Assembly (NCBI RefSeq): GCF_018449795.1
Contig: NZ_JAAVVE010000039.1
Location: 1-41,719, forward strand
Direction of reading: 5' to 3'
Source of the DNA: Sphingomonas sp. dw_22
GTDB taxonomy: Bacteria; Pseudomonadota; Alphaproteobacteria; Sphingomonadales; Sphingomonadaceae
DNA: 41,719 bases
The notes under the pieces: model-generated
Database searches by the model: none
The model's input: the letters and a program-made list of their open reading frames with translations, nothing else
What the model was told of the DNA's origin: nothing
Position numbers and translations under genes: made by a program
Part shown: piece after piece, positions 32,197 through 40,162 of the stretch
Layout of the letters: every line of letters starts with the position of its first letter
Numbering within the stretch: position 1 is the stretch's first letter

Positions 32197-33192
32197 GTGA
32201 CGACCTACACGCTCCTTCCCGATCCCGCGACGCCGCTCAGCCATGAGAGCGCGGCGCAGGCATTCGCCGACATCCTCGACGGCACCGTCCCCGAGGCGGC
32301 GATCGAGCAGTTCCTGATCGCGCTCTCGATCCGGGGCGAGACCAGCATTGAGATCGCCGAGGCCGCCCGCGCGATGCGCGCCCGCCTGATCCCGATCTCC
32401 GCCCCCGAAGGCGCGATCGACGTCTGCGGCACCGGCGGCGACGGCCATCACACGCTCAACGTCTCCACCGCCGTCAGCCTGGTGGTCGCAGCGGCGGGCG
32501 TCCCCGTCGCCAAGCACGGCAACCGCGCCGCCTCCTCCAAGGCCGGCGCCGCCGACACGCTCGAAGCCCTGGGCCTCAACCTCGATCGCGCCGCCGCCCG
32601 CGCCGAGGAGTCGCTGCACGATCTCGGCATCGCCTTCCTCTTCGCCCAGCATCACCATCCGGCGATGGCCCGGATAGGCCCGCTGCGCCGCCGCATCGCC
32701 CGCCGGACGATCTTCAACCTGATGGGGCCGCTCGCCAATCCGGCCGGCGTCACCCGCCAGCTCATCGGCATCGCCCGCCCGGACTATGCCGGCATCTATG
32801 CCGAGGCCCTCACCCAGCTCGGCGCCGAAGCCGCCGCCGTGGTCTCGGGCGAAGAGGGGCTGGACGAGCTCTCCACCGAAGGCGCCAGCATCGCCGTCAA
32901 TATCGGCACCGCCGCCCTGCCCACGCGCATCGTGCCGGAGGACGCCGACCTCCCCCGCCATCCCCTCAGCGCGATCCGCGGCGGCGATCCCGAGCACAAC
33001 GCGCTGGCGCTCCGCCGCCTGCTCCAGGGCGAGGCCGGCGCCTATCGCGACGCCGTCCTGCTCAACGCCGCCGCCGCGCTGATGATCGCCGGCCACGCCA
33101 CCTCGCTCACCGACGGAGTCGAGGAAGCCGCCGAGACGATCGACAAGGGGCTTGCCAACGCCCTGCTCGACTGCTGGATCGCCTACGCATGA
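32197..33192 (+). CDS. trpD: Anthranilate phosphoribosyltransferase
   Basis: The 331-residue product transfers phosphoribose from PRPP to anthranilate. The PRPP loop is [17 protein letters not shown], followed by [21 protein letters not shown], the anthranilate tunnel segment [19 protein letters not shown], and [12 protein letters not shown]. The GTG start at 32197 gives the usual family N-terminus; an earlier in-frame ATG at 32158 adds residues that do not fit. The stop overlaps the trpC ATG (ATGA), so trpD, trpC and moaC form a tightly coupled operon. Confidence 0.96.
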   Translation: MTTYTLLPDPATPLSHESAAQAFADILDGTVPEAAIEQFLIALSIRGETSIEIAEAARAMRARLIPISAPEGAIDVCGTGGDGHHTLNVSTAVSLVVAAAGVPVAKHGNRAASSKAGAADTLEALGLNLDRAAARAEESLHDLGIAFLFAQHHHPAMARIGPLRRRIARRTIFNLMGPLANPAGVTRQLIGIARPDYAGIYAEALTQLGAEAAAVVSGEEGLDELSTEGASIAVNIGTAALPTRIVPEDADLPRHPLSAIRGGDPEHNALALRRLLQGEAGAYRDAVLLNAAAALMIAGHATSLTDGVEEAAETIDKGLANALLDCWIAYA

Positions 33193-33974
33193 GCACCATG
33201 CTGGACCGGATCCTGGAGAAGAAGCGCGAGGAAGTCGCCGGGCGCAAGCGCGCGACCAGCCTCGCCGCCCTCCAATCCGCCGCCCTCGCCCAGACCCCGC
33301 CCCGCGGTTTCCGCCGCGCGCTCGATGCGAAGGCCGCCACCGGCTATGGCCTGATCGCCGAGATCAAGAAGGCGAGCCCGTCCAAGGGCCTGATCCGCCC
33401 CGATTTCGATCCGCCCGCCCATGCCCGCGCCTATGCCGCCGGCGGCGCGGCCTGCCTGTCGGTGCTCACCGACGCGCCCTGGTTCCAGGGGCATGAGGAC
33501 TATCTGATCGCCGCCCGCGCCGCCTGCACGCTGCCGGTGCTCCGCAAGGATTTCACCGTCGATCCCTGGCAGGCGATCGAGGCACGCAGCATCGGCGCCG
33601 ATGCCGTCCTCATCATCGTCGCGGCGCTCGAAGACGCGCAGATGGCCGAGATCGAAGCGACTGCGATCGAACTCGGCATGGACGTGCTGGTCGAAGTCCA
33701 CGACGCCGCCGAGCTGGAACGCGCGCTCAGGCTCCGCTCGCGTCTGATCGGTGTGAACAACCGCAATCTCAAGGACTTCACGGTCGATTTTCAACGCACC
33801 TATGAACTTGTCGGCAGCGCGCCGGCCGATTGCACCTTCGTCGCCGAATCCGGCCTCACCACCCGCGCCGATCTCGACGCGATGGCCGGGCATGGCGTCC
33901 GCTGCTTCCTGATCGGCGAAGCGCTGATGCGCCAGGACGACGTAGAGGCCGCCACCCGCGCGCTGATCGGATGA
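33189..33974 (+). CDS. trpC: Indole-3-glycerol phosphate synthase
   Basis: The 261-residue product cyclises the Amadori product CdRP to indole-3-glycerol phosphate. The TIM-barrel active-site segments are visible: [20 protein letters not shown] with the catalytic lysine, [25 protein letters not shown] and FVAESGL. It is a monofunctional enzyme with no fused TrpF domain; trpF, trpB and trpA are not in the window. The ATG overlaps the trpD stop and its own stop overlaps the moaC ATG. Confidence 0.97.
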   Translation: MSTMLDRILEKKREEVAGRKRATSLAALQSAALAQTPPRGFRRALDAKAATGYGLIAEIKKASPSKGLIRPDFDPPAHARAYAAGGAACLSVLTDAPWFQGHEDYLIAARAACTLPVLRKDFTVDPWQAIEARSIGADAVLIIVAALEDAQMAEIEATAIELGMDVLVEVHDAAELERALRLRSRLIGVNNRNLKDFTVDFQRTYELVGSAPADCTFVAESGLTTRADLDAMAGHGVRCFLIGEALMRQDDVEAATRALIG

Positions 33975-34441
33975 CCGGCCTCACCCATCTCGACGAAACC
34001 GGCGCCGCCCGCATGGTCGATGTGGCGGGCAAGCCCGTCACCCGGCGCGAGGCGGTCGCCACCGGCCGCATCGCCATGTCCCGCGAAGCCGCCGCCGCGA
34101 TCCGCGAGGGCAGCGTCCGGAAGGGCGACGTCCTCGCCACCGCCCGCATCGCCGGGATCATGGCCGCCAAGAAGACCGCCGATCTGATCCCGCTCTGCCA
34201 CCCTCTGCCGCTCGCCCGCGTGACGATCGACCTGACGCTCCACGAGACCGGCGTCACCGTCACCGCCACCGCCGCCACCGCGGCGCAGACCGGCGTCGAG
34301 ATGGAGGCGCTGACCGCAGTGAGCGTCGCCCTCCTCACGCTCTACGACATGGCCAAGGCGCTCGATAAGGCGATGGTGATCGAAGATATCCGCCTGCTCT
34401 CCAAGACCGGCGGCAAGTCTGGCGATTGGAAACGCGAATAG
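33971..34441 (+). CDS. moaC: Cyclic pyranopterin monophosphate synthase MoaC
   Basis: The 156-residue product acts with MoaA in the first step of molybdenum cofactor synthesis. Conserved segments are [48 protein letters not shown] with the active-site residues, and [23 protein letters not shown]. The start overlaps the trpC stop (ATGA). MoaC is the last gene of the trpD-trpC-moaC unit. The related moeA gene is about 2.9 kb downstream, separated by three unrelated genes. Confidence 0.97.
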   Translation: MTGLTHLDETGAARMVDVAGKPVTRREAVATGRIAMSREAAAAIREGSVRKGDVLATARIAGIMAAKKTADLIPLCHPLPLARVTIDLTLHETGVTVTATAATAAQTGVEMEALTAVSVALLTLYDMAKALDKAMVIEDIRLLSKTGGKSGDWKRE

Positions 34442-34457
34442 ATATACCGGCAGGGCC

Positions 34458-35111
34458 ATGAAGCCTGTCCTGTACGCCCATCCCTTCTCGTCCTTCTGTC
34501 AGAAGGTGCTGGTCGCGCTTTACGAGAACGGCACGGATTTCGAGTTCCGCAATCTCGAGGACGGCGGCGCCGGCGAAGAACTGGCCGCACTCTGGCCGCT
34601 CAAGCGTTTCCCGATCCTGGTCGATAATGGCCGCACCATCCTCGAAACCAGCACGATCGTCGAGCATCTCCAGCGCCATCATCCCGGCCCGGTCCGCCTG
34701 ATACCCGACGATCCCGATGCCGCGATCGAAGTCCGCATGCTGGACCGGATCTTTGACAACTATATCATGGCACCCATGCAGAAACCCGTGCTGAACGCGA
34801 TCCGTCCCGAGAGCGAGCGCGATCCGTTCGGCGTGGTCGAGGCGCACGGGATGCTCGATTCGGTCTACGCCTGGCTGGACCAGCGGATGGCCGGTCGCGA
34901 ATGGGCTGTGGGCGACGGCTTCACCCTGGCCGATTGCGCCGCCGCGCCGTCGCTCTTCTACGCGGACTGGGTGCGCGAGATTCCCGCAAATCTTAAAAGC
35001 CTGCGCGCCTATCGATCCCGCCTGCTCGCTCGCCCCTCCTTCGCCCGTGCCGTCGATGAGGCACGGCGCTATCGCCACTATTTCCCGCTCGGTGCCCCGG
35101 ACCGGGATTAG
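34458..35111 (+). CDS. Glutathione S-transferase family protein
   Basis: The 217-residue product has a thioredoxin-like N-terminal domain (LYAHPFSSFCQKVLVALYENG, with FPILVDNGRTILETSTIVEHL, which holds the glutathione-binding E-T/S pair) and an all-helical C-terminal domain with FTLADCAAAPSLFYADW. Candidate catalytic residues are the Ser-Phe-Cys near residues 12-14. The substrate is unknown; such proteins typically conjugate or reduce electrophiles in the cytoplasm. The ATG at 34458 lies 16 bases after the moaC stop, so it may be transcribed from the trpD-moaC operon. Confidence 0.9.
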   Translation: MKPVLYAHPFSSFCQKVLVALYENGTDFEFRNLEDGGAGEELAALWPLKRFPILVDNGRTILETSTIVEHLQRHHPGPVRLIPDDPDAAIEVRMLDRIFDNYIMAPMQKPVLNAIRPESERDPFGVVEAHGMLDSVYAWLDQRMAGREWAVGDGFTLADCAAAPSLFYADWVREIPANLKSLRAYRSRLLARPSFARAVDEARRYRHYFPLGAPDRD

Positions 35112-35186
35112 GGATTTCACAACCCTCACCCTTAACCAACCCTTCAGCCACCTGCGCCAAAGCTGCGCGCGACCGGGCGGGAAGGA

Positions 35187-36146
35187 ATGATGGAACAAGG
35201 GCTTACGTCCGCAACGATATTCAGTCTGGCCGCCGAAGCCCCGATCGCCCTGCCGATCGATCCCGACATCGCCGCCGATCTCGATATCGGCGTGCTGGCC
35301 TCGGCGACGGACCGATACGCCTGCTCGATCCGCAAGCTCAGCGCCGCCGGCGCGACGCTCAGCGTCGATACCCTGCTGCCCGAAGGCGCGCCGATGCATC
35401 TGGAGCTGGCCAACGGCCAGCGGCTGGAGGGCACGATCGGCTGGAGCACGGCGGAGGAAGCCGGCTTCGTCTTCGATTCGACCATCGACGTGATCGGCAC
35501 GCTCGCGCGCAACCTCGCCAGCGTTCCCGACGAGCGCCGCCAGGTGCCCCGCGTCGAGCTGCACCAGACCGTCGGCATCCAGCGCGGCGACCGGATGGAG
35601 TTCGTCCGCGCGCGCAACGTCTCGCAGGGCGGCGTCGGCATCGAGGCGCGCACCGATCTCGCGGTCGGCGATCCCGTCCAGATCACGTTCGACGGCCTCC
35701 GCCCGCTCGGCGGCACCGTGCGCTGGGTGCGCAAGGGGCTGGCCGGCATCGCCTTCGATCAGGAACTGAGCTGGCAGGTGCTGATCCCCTGGCTGCGCAA
35801 CGTCCAGCGCGGCCCCACCGCCATCGCCGCGCCCATGGCGATCGGCCAGGAAGCCGAGGGCATGATCCCCGACAAGCAGGTGCTGCGCCTCGATTCGCCC
35901 GCCCGCGTCCGCGAAGGCGTGCGCTGGTGGAACGTGCGCGTCCGCGGCCTCACCTCGCATCTGGTCGAGTTCGAGGCACACACGCTGTTCGCGCGCGGCG
36001 CCAGGGTATGGCTCGACATTCCCGGCATCGGCGGCGGCCCCGCCCGCGTGATCGAGGCCGGCCATAACCGCACGCTCTGCGAATTCGGCATCCCGCTGCG
36101 CCAGGAGGATCTGCGCATCCTCTCCGGCGGTCGCCAGGCGAGTTGA
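35187..36146 (+). CDS. Multi-domain PilZ protein
   Basis: The 319-residue product appears to contain three PilZ-like beta-barrel units. The first (about residues 30-110) lacks the ligand motif. The second (about 115-205) has both c-di-GMP motifs: R118-x3-R122 (RRQVPR) and N144-x-S146-x-G-G (RNVSQGGVGIE). The third (about 220-315, LVEFEAHTLFARGARVWLDIPG) again lacks them. One active unit flanked by degenerate ones suggests a scaffold-like c-di-GMP receptor. The start is the ATG at 35187, preceded by GGAAGG; the next codon is also ATG. It lies 75 bases after the GST gene. Confidence 0.85.
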   Translation: MMEQGLTSATIFSLAAEAPIALPIDPDIAADLDIGVLASATDRYACSIRKLSAAGATLSVDTLLPEGAPMHLELANGQRLEGTIGWSTAEEAGFVFDSTIDVIGTLARNLASVPDERRQVPRVELHQTVGIQRGDRMEFVRARNVSQGGVGIEARTDLAVGDPVQITFDGLRPLGGTVRWVRKGLAGIAFDQELSWQVLIPWLRNVQRGPTAIAAPMAIGQEAEGMIPDKQVLRLDSPARVREGVRWWNVRVRGLTSHLVEFEAHTLFARGARVWLDIPGIGGGPARVIEAGHNRTLCEFGIPLRQEDLRILSGGRQAS

Positions 36147-36184
36147 GCACCGGCCGCCTTGAACCGCACCGCATCCGCTGATAG

Positions 36185-36212
36185 CAACTGTATTATGTAA
36201 ACAATACAGTTG
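36185..36212 (+). promoter_or_regulatory. AT-rich palindromic operator candidate
   Basis: CAACTGTATT (36185-36194) and AATACAGTTG (36203-36212) are perfect 10-bp inverted repeats separated by eight bases. The sequence is far more AT-rich than its surroundings. TATTAT inside it (36191-36196) could be the -10 box. The palindrome ends two bases before the GGAGG ribosome-binding site of the next gene. This fits a dimeric repressor (TetR, PadR or GntR type) covering the promoter; no such regulator is encoded in the window. Confidence 0.6.
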
Positions 36213-36223
36213 TGGAGGAACCC

Positions 36224-37006
36224 ATGTGGTGGGCGACAGGCTTGGCGCTGACCTCGATCGGCCCGCTGGCAGGCGGTAGTCCCCAGGCCGGCACGATAAG
36301 CGCCTCGCCCGCGTCGGACGAGGCGGCGGTGCGCGACGCCGATGCCGCCTTCTGGCGCGCGTTCAACGCGTGCGACGCTTCGGCGATGTCGAACTTCTTC
36401 TCGAACGATGTGGAATTCTATCACGACATCACGGGCCTGACCCGCTCGCGGGAGGCGGTGACGCAGTCGATGATGACCGGCCCCTGCAAGACCAGGGCCC
36501 TGCGCATGCGGCGCGAGCTGGTGGCCCCGAGCGTCCGCTATGACGCGATACCGGGCTATGGCGCGATCCTCGCCGGCGAGCATCTCTTTTACGCGCGCCA
36601 GGGCGATGGCCCGGAAAAGCTCGCGACGCGGGCCAGTTTCATGGCGATCTGGCGCCGTCAGTCGGGGCAATGGCGGATGACGCGCATCGTCAGCTACGGC
36701 CATCGGCCGGTCGCCTATGCACCGCCCTCCCAGGGGATCGCCCTGCCGATCGAAATGCTGCAAGCCTATGTCGGGCGCTACCGCACCGGGTCGGGCGACA
36801 TCGTCGTGACGCTCGAAGGGGGCGTATTGGCGCTGCAATCGGGCGGGATGCGCGTCACGCTGGCAGCGAGCGCGCCCGACCGGTTCTTCGCGATCGAACG
36901 CGACCTGCGCTTCATCTTCGCGAAGACCCCGACCTCCTACGAGGTGAAGGTGGAGGAAAACGGAGCGATCGTCGCCACCGGGATGCGCATGGAAGCCTCC
37001 GACTAA
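36224..37006 (+). CDS. SnoaL-like DUF4440 protein with C-terminal lipocalin-like domain
   Basis: The 260-residue product begins with a weak hydrophobic segment (WWATGLALTSIGPLAGG) that may be a signal peptide. A DUF4440/SnoaL-like NTF2 domain follows (about residues 33-150: EAAVRDADAAFWRAFNACDASAMSNFFSNDVEFYHDITG). A C-terminal unit resembles DUF3471 (YVGRYRTGSGDIVVTLEGG, DRFFAIERDLRFIF). DUF4440 domains occur as ligand-binding or small catalytic modules, and the function here is unknown. GGAGG five bases before the ATG at 36224 sets the start. The striking palindrome just upstream suggests tight control. A family A repeat starts 11 bases after the stop. Confidence 0.82.
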   Translation: MWWATGLALTSIGPLAGGSPQAGTISASPASDEAAVRDADAAFWRAFNACDASAMSNFFSNDVEFYHDITGLTRSREAVTQSMMTGPCKTRALRMRRELVAPSVRYDAIPGYGAILAGEHLFYARQGDGPEKLATRASFMAIWRRQSGQWRMTRIVSYGHRPVAYAPPSQGIALPIEMLQAYVGRYRTGSGDIVVTLEGGVLALQSGGMRVTLAASAPDRFFAIERDLRFIFAKTPTSYEVKVEENGAIVATGMRMEASD

Positions 37007-37017
37007 AAAACTCCATC

Positions 37018-37108
37018 GTCACCCCGGCCGAAGTGCCGGGGTCCACCGTGCGGCTGGGAGAGCCCCTGGAGGTGTGAGGAGCTCGCTCGCGGATGGAGTG
37101 GCCCCCAC
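37018..37108. repeat. Family A repeat, copy 4, inverted and truncated
   Basis: This copy runs in the opposite orientation to copies 1-3: the intact arm (GTCACCCCGGCCGAAGTGCC onward, 37018-37043) is followed by GGCTGGGAGAGCC...CTGGAGG and GAGGAGCTCGCTCGCGGA, the reverse complement of the copy 1 spacer. The expected second arm is missing; only GGAGTGGCCCCCAC remains where it should begin. It lies directly after the DUF4440 gene. Confidence 0.85.
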
Positions 37109-37187
37109 AAACGATTGCGGCTCTTGCAGCCATCGCGCCCTAACTCCGAATATCGACTAGAGTCGGATTCAGTCGATCGGAATCGGT

Positions 37188-37212
37188 TTCCCCGGCGAAG
37201 GCCGGGGCCCAG
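37188..37212. repeat. Family D short palindrome
   Basis: TTCCCCGGCGAAGGCCGGGGCC has a seven-base-pair stem CCCCGGC/GCCGGGG (37190-37196, 37201-37207) closing a GAAG loop. It lies in the 317-bp gap between the DUF4440 and moeA genes, which otherwise shows only the truncated family A element. Its stem resembles the inner stem of family A arms. Confidence 0.65.
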
Positions 37213-37323
37213 TCGCGAGGCATTGGAGGCGTCATCCCGCCGTCTCGACTTTAATATCGATGGATCAGACTTCAGCCTTCTCTCCGCTTGCACCCAGCCC
37301 CACCCCTGCCCCAAGTGCATCCG

Positions 37324-38508
37324 ATGGTCCCGCTGCTCCCTGTCGCCGAAGCCCAGTCGCGCCTCCTCGCTCTCGCGCCGCCGGTGGGCATCGAGCAGGT
37401 TCCGCTCGCCCGGGCCGCCGGCCGCTGGGCGGCACAGGACATCGCCGCGCTGCGCACCCAGCCCTCGGCCGATCTCTCGGCGATGGACGGCTATGCGATC
37501 CGCTTCGCCGACATGCCCGGTCCCTGGGAAGTGATCGGCGAAAGCGCAGCCGGCCGGCCCTTCCCCGGCACAATCGGCCAGCATCAGGCCGCCCGCATCT
37601 TCACCGGCGCACCGCTCCCGGCCGGCGCCGACACCATCCTGGTCCAGGAAGAGGCCGCCCGGGAAGGCGCCAGGCTGGCACTGTCGGGCGAAGGCCCGCC
37701 CCATCCCGGCCGCAACGTCCGTCGCAAGGGCCTCGATTTCTCGCAGGGCGACGTCCTGATCGCCGACGGCCAGCGCCTCACCCCCGCGCGCCTCGCCGTG
37801 GCCGGAACCGGCGGCCATGCCAGCCTCGTCGTCCGCCGCCCCATTCGCGTCGCGCTCGCCGCCACCGGCGACGAGCTGATCCCGCCCGGCACGCCCGTCG
37901 GCGAGGCCCAGCTTCCCGAGACCAACCGGCTGATGCTCGCCGCCCAGCTCGCCGATCTCCCCGTCGAGACGATCGACCTCGGCATCCTCCCCGATCGCCT
38001 CGACGCGCTGGAGGCCGCCTTCCGCGCCGTCCGCGCCGATGTGCTGGTCACCACCGGCGGCGCCTCGGTCGGCGATCACGATCTCGTCCGCCCCGCGCTG
38101 GAGGCCGCCGGCGCCACGATCGACTTCTGGCGGATCGCGCTGCGCCCCGGCAAGCCGATGATGGCCGGCCGCCTGGGCGACGCCGTCGTGGTCGGCCTCC
38201 CGGGCAACCCGGTCTCCGCCTTCGTCACCGCCCAGCTCTTCGTGCGCCCGCTCGTCGCGCATCTCTCGGGCGCCACCGATCCCTTCCCCCCCACGCGGCC
38301 CGCGCTGCTCGGCGAGCCCCTCCCCGCCAATGGCGCGCGCACCGATTATCTGCGCGCCGAATTGCGCGAGGGCCGCGCCTTCGCCTCCACCATCCAGGAC
38401 AGCTCGATGCTGCGCACGCTCGCCCGTGCCGGCTGCCTGATCGTCCGCGAGCCCCACGCCCCGCCGGCACGGGCGGGCGACTCGGTGGAAATCCTCGACA
38501 TCGCTTGA
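37324..38508 (+). CDS. moeA: Molybdopterin molybdenumtransferase MoeA
   Basis: The 394-residue product inserts molybdate into adenylylated molybdopterin. Conserved features are the N-terminal PLARAAGRWAAQDI, SAMDGYAIRFAD, IFTGAPLPAGADT, the catalytic-domain ATGDELIPPGTP, TTGGASVGDHD and GLPGNPVSAFVT, plus a C-terminal beta domain. The length is typical (about 400). The ATG at 37324 is used because the frame above it lacks conserved residues; no strong ribosome-binding site is visible, and an in-frame TTG at 37288 is possible. The stop codon TGA lies inside the -35 box of the lexA promoter. Confidence 0.95.
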   Translation: MVPLLPVAEAQSRLLALAPPVGIEQVPLARAAGRWAAQDIAALRTQPSADLSAMDGYAIRFADMPGPWEVIGESAAGRPFPGTIGQHQAARIFTGAPLPAGADTILVQEEAAREGARLALSGEGPPHPGRNVRRKGLDFSQGDVLIADGQRLTPARLAVAGTGGHASLVVRRPIRVALAATGDELIPPGTPVGEAQLPETNRLMLAAQLADLPVETIDLGILPDRLDALEAAFRAVRADVLVTTGGASVGDHDLVRPALEAAGATIDFWRIALRPGKPMMAGRLGDAVVVGLPGNPVSAFVTAQLFVRPLVAHLSGATDPFPPTRPALLGEPLPANGARTDYLRAELREGRAFASTIQDSSMLRTLARAGCLIVREPHAPPARAGDSVEILDIA

Positions 38509-38532
38509 CAAGCTCGCGGAACATTGCATAAA
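38505..38532 (+). promoter_or_regulatory. lexA promoter
   Basis: A consensus TTGACA (38505-38510) and CATAAA (38527-38532) are spaced by 16 bases, immediately upstream of the LexA box. The -35 box overlaps the last codons of moeA, so lexA has its own promoter despite the short gap. Confidence 0.7.
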
Positions 38533-38533
38533 C

Positions 38534-38548
38534 GTTCCCAGTCTGTTC
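38534..38548 (+). promoter_or_regulatory. LexA (SOS) box, GTTC-N7-GTTC
   Basis: GTTC (38534-38537) and GTTC (38545-38548) are direct repeats separated by exactly seven bases. This is the SOS operator known from alphaproteobacteria. It lies just downstream of the -10 box and 17 bases before the lexA ATG, as expected for autorepression. Confidence 0.9.
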
Positions 38549-38565
38549 TAGACGGGAGGATCTGG

Positions 38566-39246
38566 ATGCTCACGCGCAAGCAGCACGAGCTCATCTGCTT
38601 CATTGCCGATCGACTTAACGAGACCGGCGTCTCGCCTTCGTTCGAGGAAATGAAGGACGCGCTCGATCTCAAATCCAAGTCGGGCGTGCACCGGCTGATA
38701 AGCGCGCTCGAGGAACGCGAGTTCATCCGCCGCCTGCCGAACCGCGCGCGCGCGCTCGAAGTGCTGCGCGTGCCCGAGCGCGGCGACGCGAAGAAGGCTG
38801 CCCCCGCTTCGGACAAAGTGCATAAATCAACCCCGACTCCGGGTATTTTGCCGTCCCCCGCCAACGATGTGGTGGAGATTCCGCTGCACGGCCGGATCGC
38901 CGCCGGTACGCCGATCGAGGCGCTGGAGGGCTCGACGATGCTCCCCGTCCCCGCCGCGCTGCTCGGCGCGGGCGAGCATTATGCGCTTGAGGTCGCGGGC
39001 GATTCGATGGTCGAGGCCGGCATCCTCGACGGCGACTATGCGCTCATCCGCCGCACCGAGACTGCGCGCGACGGCGAGATCGTCGTGGCGCTGATCGACG
39101 ATGCCGAGGCGACGCTCAAATATTTCCGCAAGGAAGGCGCGATGATCCGCCTCGATCCCGCCAACCGCGACTACAACCCCCAGCGCTACCGCCCCGATCA
39201 GGTGCGCGTGCAGGGCAAGCTCGCGGGGCTGCTGCGGCGCTATTGA
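38566..39246 (+). CDS. lexA: SOS repressor LexA
   Basis: The 226-residue product represses the SOS regulon and cleaves itself when RecA is activated. The N-terminal winged helix begins [20 protein letters not shown] and includes [23 protein letters not shown]. The cleavage site is A113-G114 ([13 protein letters not shown]), and the catalytic dyad is S147 ([10 protein letters not shown]) and K185 (ATLKYF). GGGAGGA precedes the ATG at 38566. The linker (about residues 70-100) is longer than in E. coli LexA, as is usual for alphaproteobacteria. The gene is autoregulated through the box at 38534. It is convergent with the metallo-beta-lactamase gene. Confidence 0.98.
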   Translation: MLTRKQHELICFIADRLNETGVSPSFEEMKDALDLKSKSGVHRLISALEEREFIRRLPNRARALEVLRVPERGDAKKAAPASDKVHKSTPTPGILPSPANDVVEIPLHGRIAAGTPIEALEGSTMLPVPAALLGAGEHYALEVAGDSMVEAGILDGDYALIRRTETARDGEIVVALIDDAEATLKYFRKEGAMIRLDPANRDYNPQRYRPDQVRVQGKLAGLLRRY

Positions 39247-39283
39247 CGGGCGGGGTTCGTCGTCCGTTCAGAAGCGAATTCCC

Positions 39284-39299
39284 GTCCGGAGCGCCGGAC
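39284..39299. terminator. Hairpin between convergent lexA and metallo-beta-lactamase genes
   Basis: GTCCGG (39284-39289) and CCGGAC (39294-39299) form a perfect six-base-pair stem with a four-base loop. It lies in the 57-bp gap between two convergent genes and could terminate both. No T-run follows, so this is a weak terminator call. Confidence 0.45.
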
Positions 39300-39303
39300 A
39301 ATC

Positions 39304-40161
39304 CTATCGCGCCTTCTGCTTCGCCAGTTCGGCATCGAACGCAGCCTCGGCGGCATCCACCCGCCGCCGGAGCTCGCCCGGATCGACGAACGCCTCCGCG
39401 TCGCCCGCCTCCAGCTTCGCCCGCTTCGCCTCGAAGTCGAACTGCGAGGGATGGAAGCCCAGGAACACGTCCGCCTGCATCGTCTTCAGCCTGGCGAAGG
39501 TCGCCCGGAAATCGCTGACCGCCGCGTCATAGCCCTGCCCCGGCGTCAGCGGCTGGTCCGCCACCGTCAGGCTGCACGCGAACAGCACGGTCAGGCTGTC
39601 TCCGCCCGAAGGCACCTGCATCGTCCAGCTCGTGCAGCCCTTGGTGTGCCCCGGCGTCAGATGCGTGGTCAGCATGTTGCCGCCCAGGTTGATCTGCGTG
39701 CCGTCGCCGATCACTTCGTCCACTTGCACCGGCGGCGCGCTCAGAACATCGTCGCGATAGTCGAGCTTCCCCGCCTCCAGCCCCGGCCGGTCCGCCACGC
39801 TCGCCAGCAGCCGCGCCCCGGTCAGCCGCTTCAATTCCGCCAGCCCGCCCGAATGGTCCCAATGCGCATGGTTTATCAGCAGGATCTTCACATCGCGCAG
39901 CCTGAAGCCCAGCTTCTCGATATTGGCCGCGATCTGCGCCGCGCTCTCCTGCATCCCGCCGTCGATCAGGATATGCCCCTTGGGGCTGGTAATCAGATAG
40001 GCGGAAATGCCCGCCGTCCCGACATAATGGACGTTGCCCAGGATCCGGAACGGCGCGACCGGCTGGTTCCACTCGGCACGCACCTTGGTCCAGTCGGTAT
40101 CCTGCGCCATGGCCGGTGTCGCGGCCATCAGAGCGGCGGTGATCAGCGCGAATCCTCGCAT
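39304..40161 (-). CDS. Subclass B3 metallo-beta-lactamase-like protein
   Basis: The 285-residue product has a signal peptide (MRGFALITAALMAATPAMAQ) and a metallo-beta-lactamase fold. All zinc ligands of subclass B3 are in place: H98, H100, D102 and H103 (NHAHWDHSGG), H172 (TPGHTKGCTSW) and H237 (GFHPSQFD). A serine (S197, FACSLTV) occurs where B1 enzymes have Cys. VGTAGISAYLITSPKGHILI is close to known B3 enzymes such as those of Caulobacter and sphingomonads. Periplasmic beta-lactam hydrolysis is plausible but unproven, since other B3-like hydrolases exist. AAGGAG precedes the ATG at 40161. The start lies one base after the comEC stop, so it is probably expressed with comEC. Confidence 0.85.
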   Translation of the reverse strand: MRGFALITAALMAATPAMAQDTDWTKVRAEWNQPVAPFRILGNVHYVGTAGISAYLITSPKGHILIDGGMQESAAQIAANIEKLGFRLRDVKILLINHAHWDHSGGLAELKRLTGARLLASVADRPGLEAGKLDYRDDVLSAPPVQVDEVIGDGTQINLGGNMLTTHLTPGHTKGCTSWTMQVPSGGDSLTVLFACSLTVADQPLTPGQGYDAAVSDFRATFARLKTMQADVFLGFHPSQFDFEAKRAKLEAGDAEAFVDPGELRRRVDAAEAAFDAELAKQKAR

Positions 40162-40162
40162 C

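Noticed and set aside
33830..33970. Longer in-frame start for moaC inside trpC.
   Set aside because: The extension is the Arg-rich shadow of trpC; the ATG at 33971 overlaps the trpC stop as ATGA and begins the conserved MoaC sequence.
4573..37108. CRISPR-like array, since similar repeats recur.
   Set aside because: The copies are 10-16 kb apart, are inverted repeats and have no regular spacers or cas genes.
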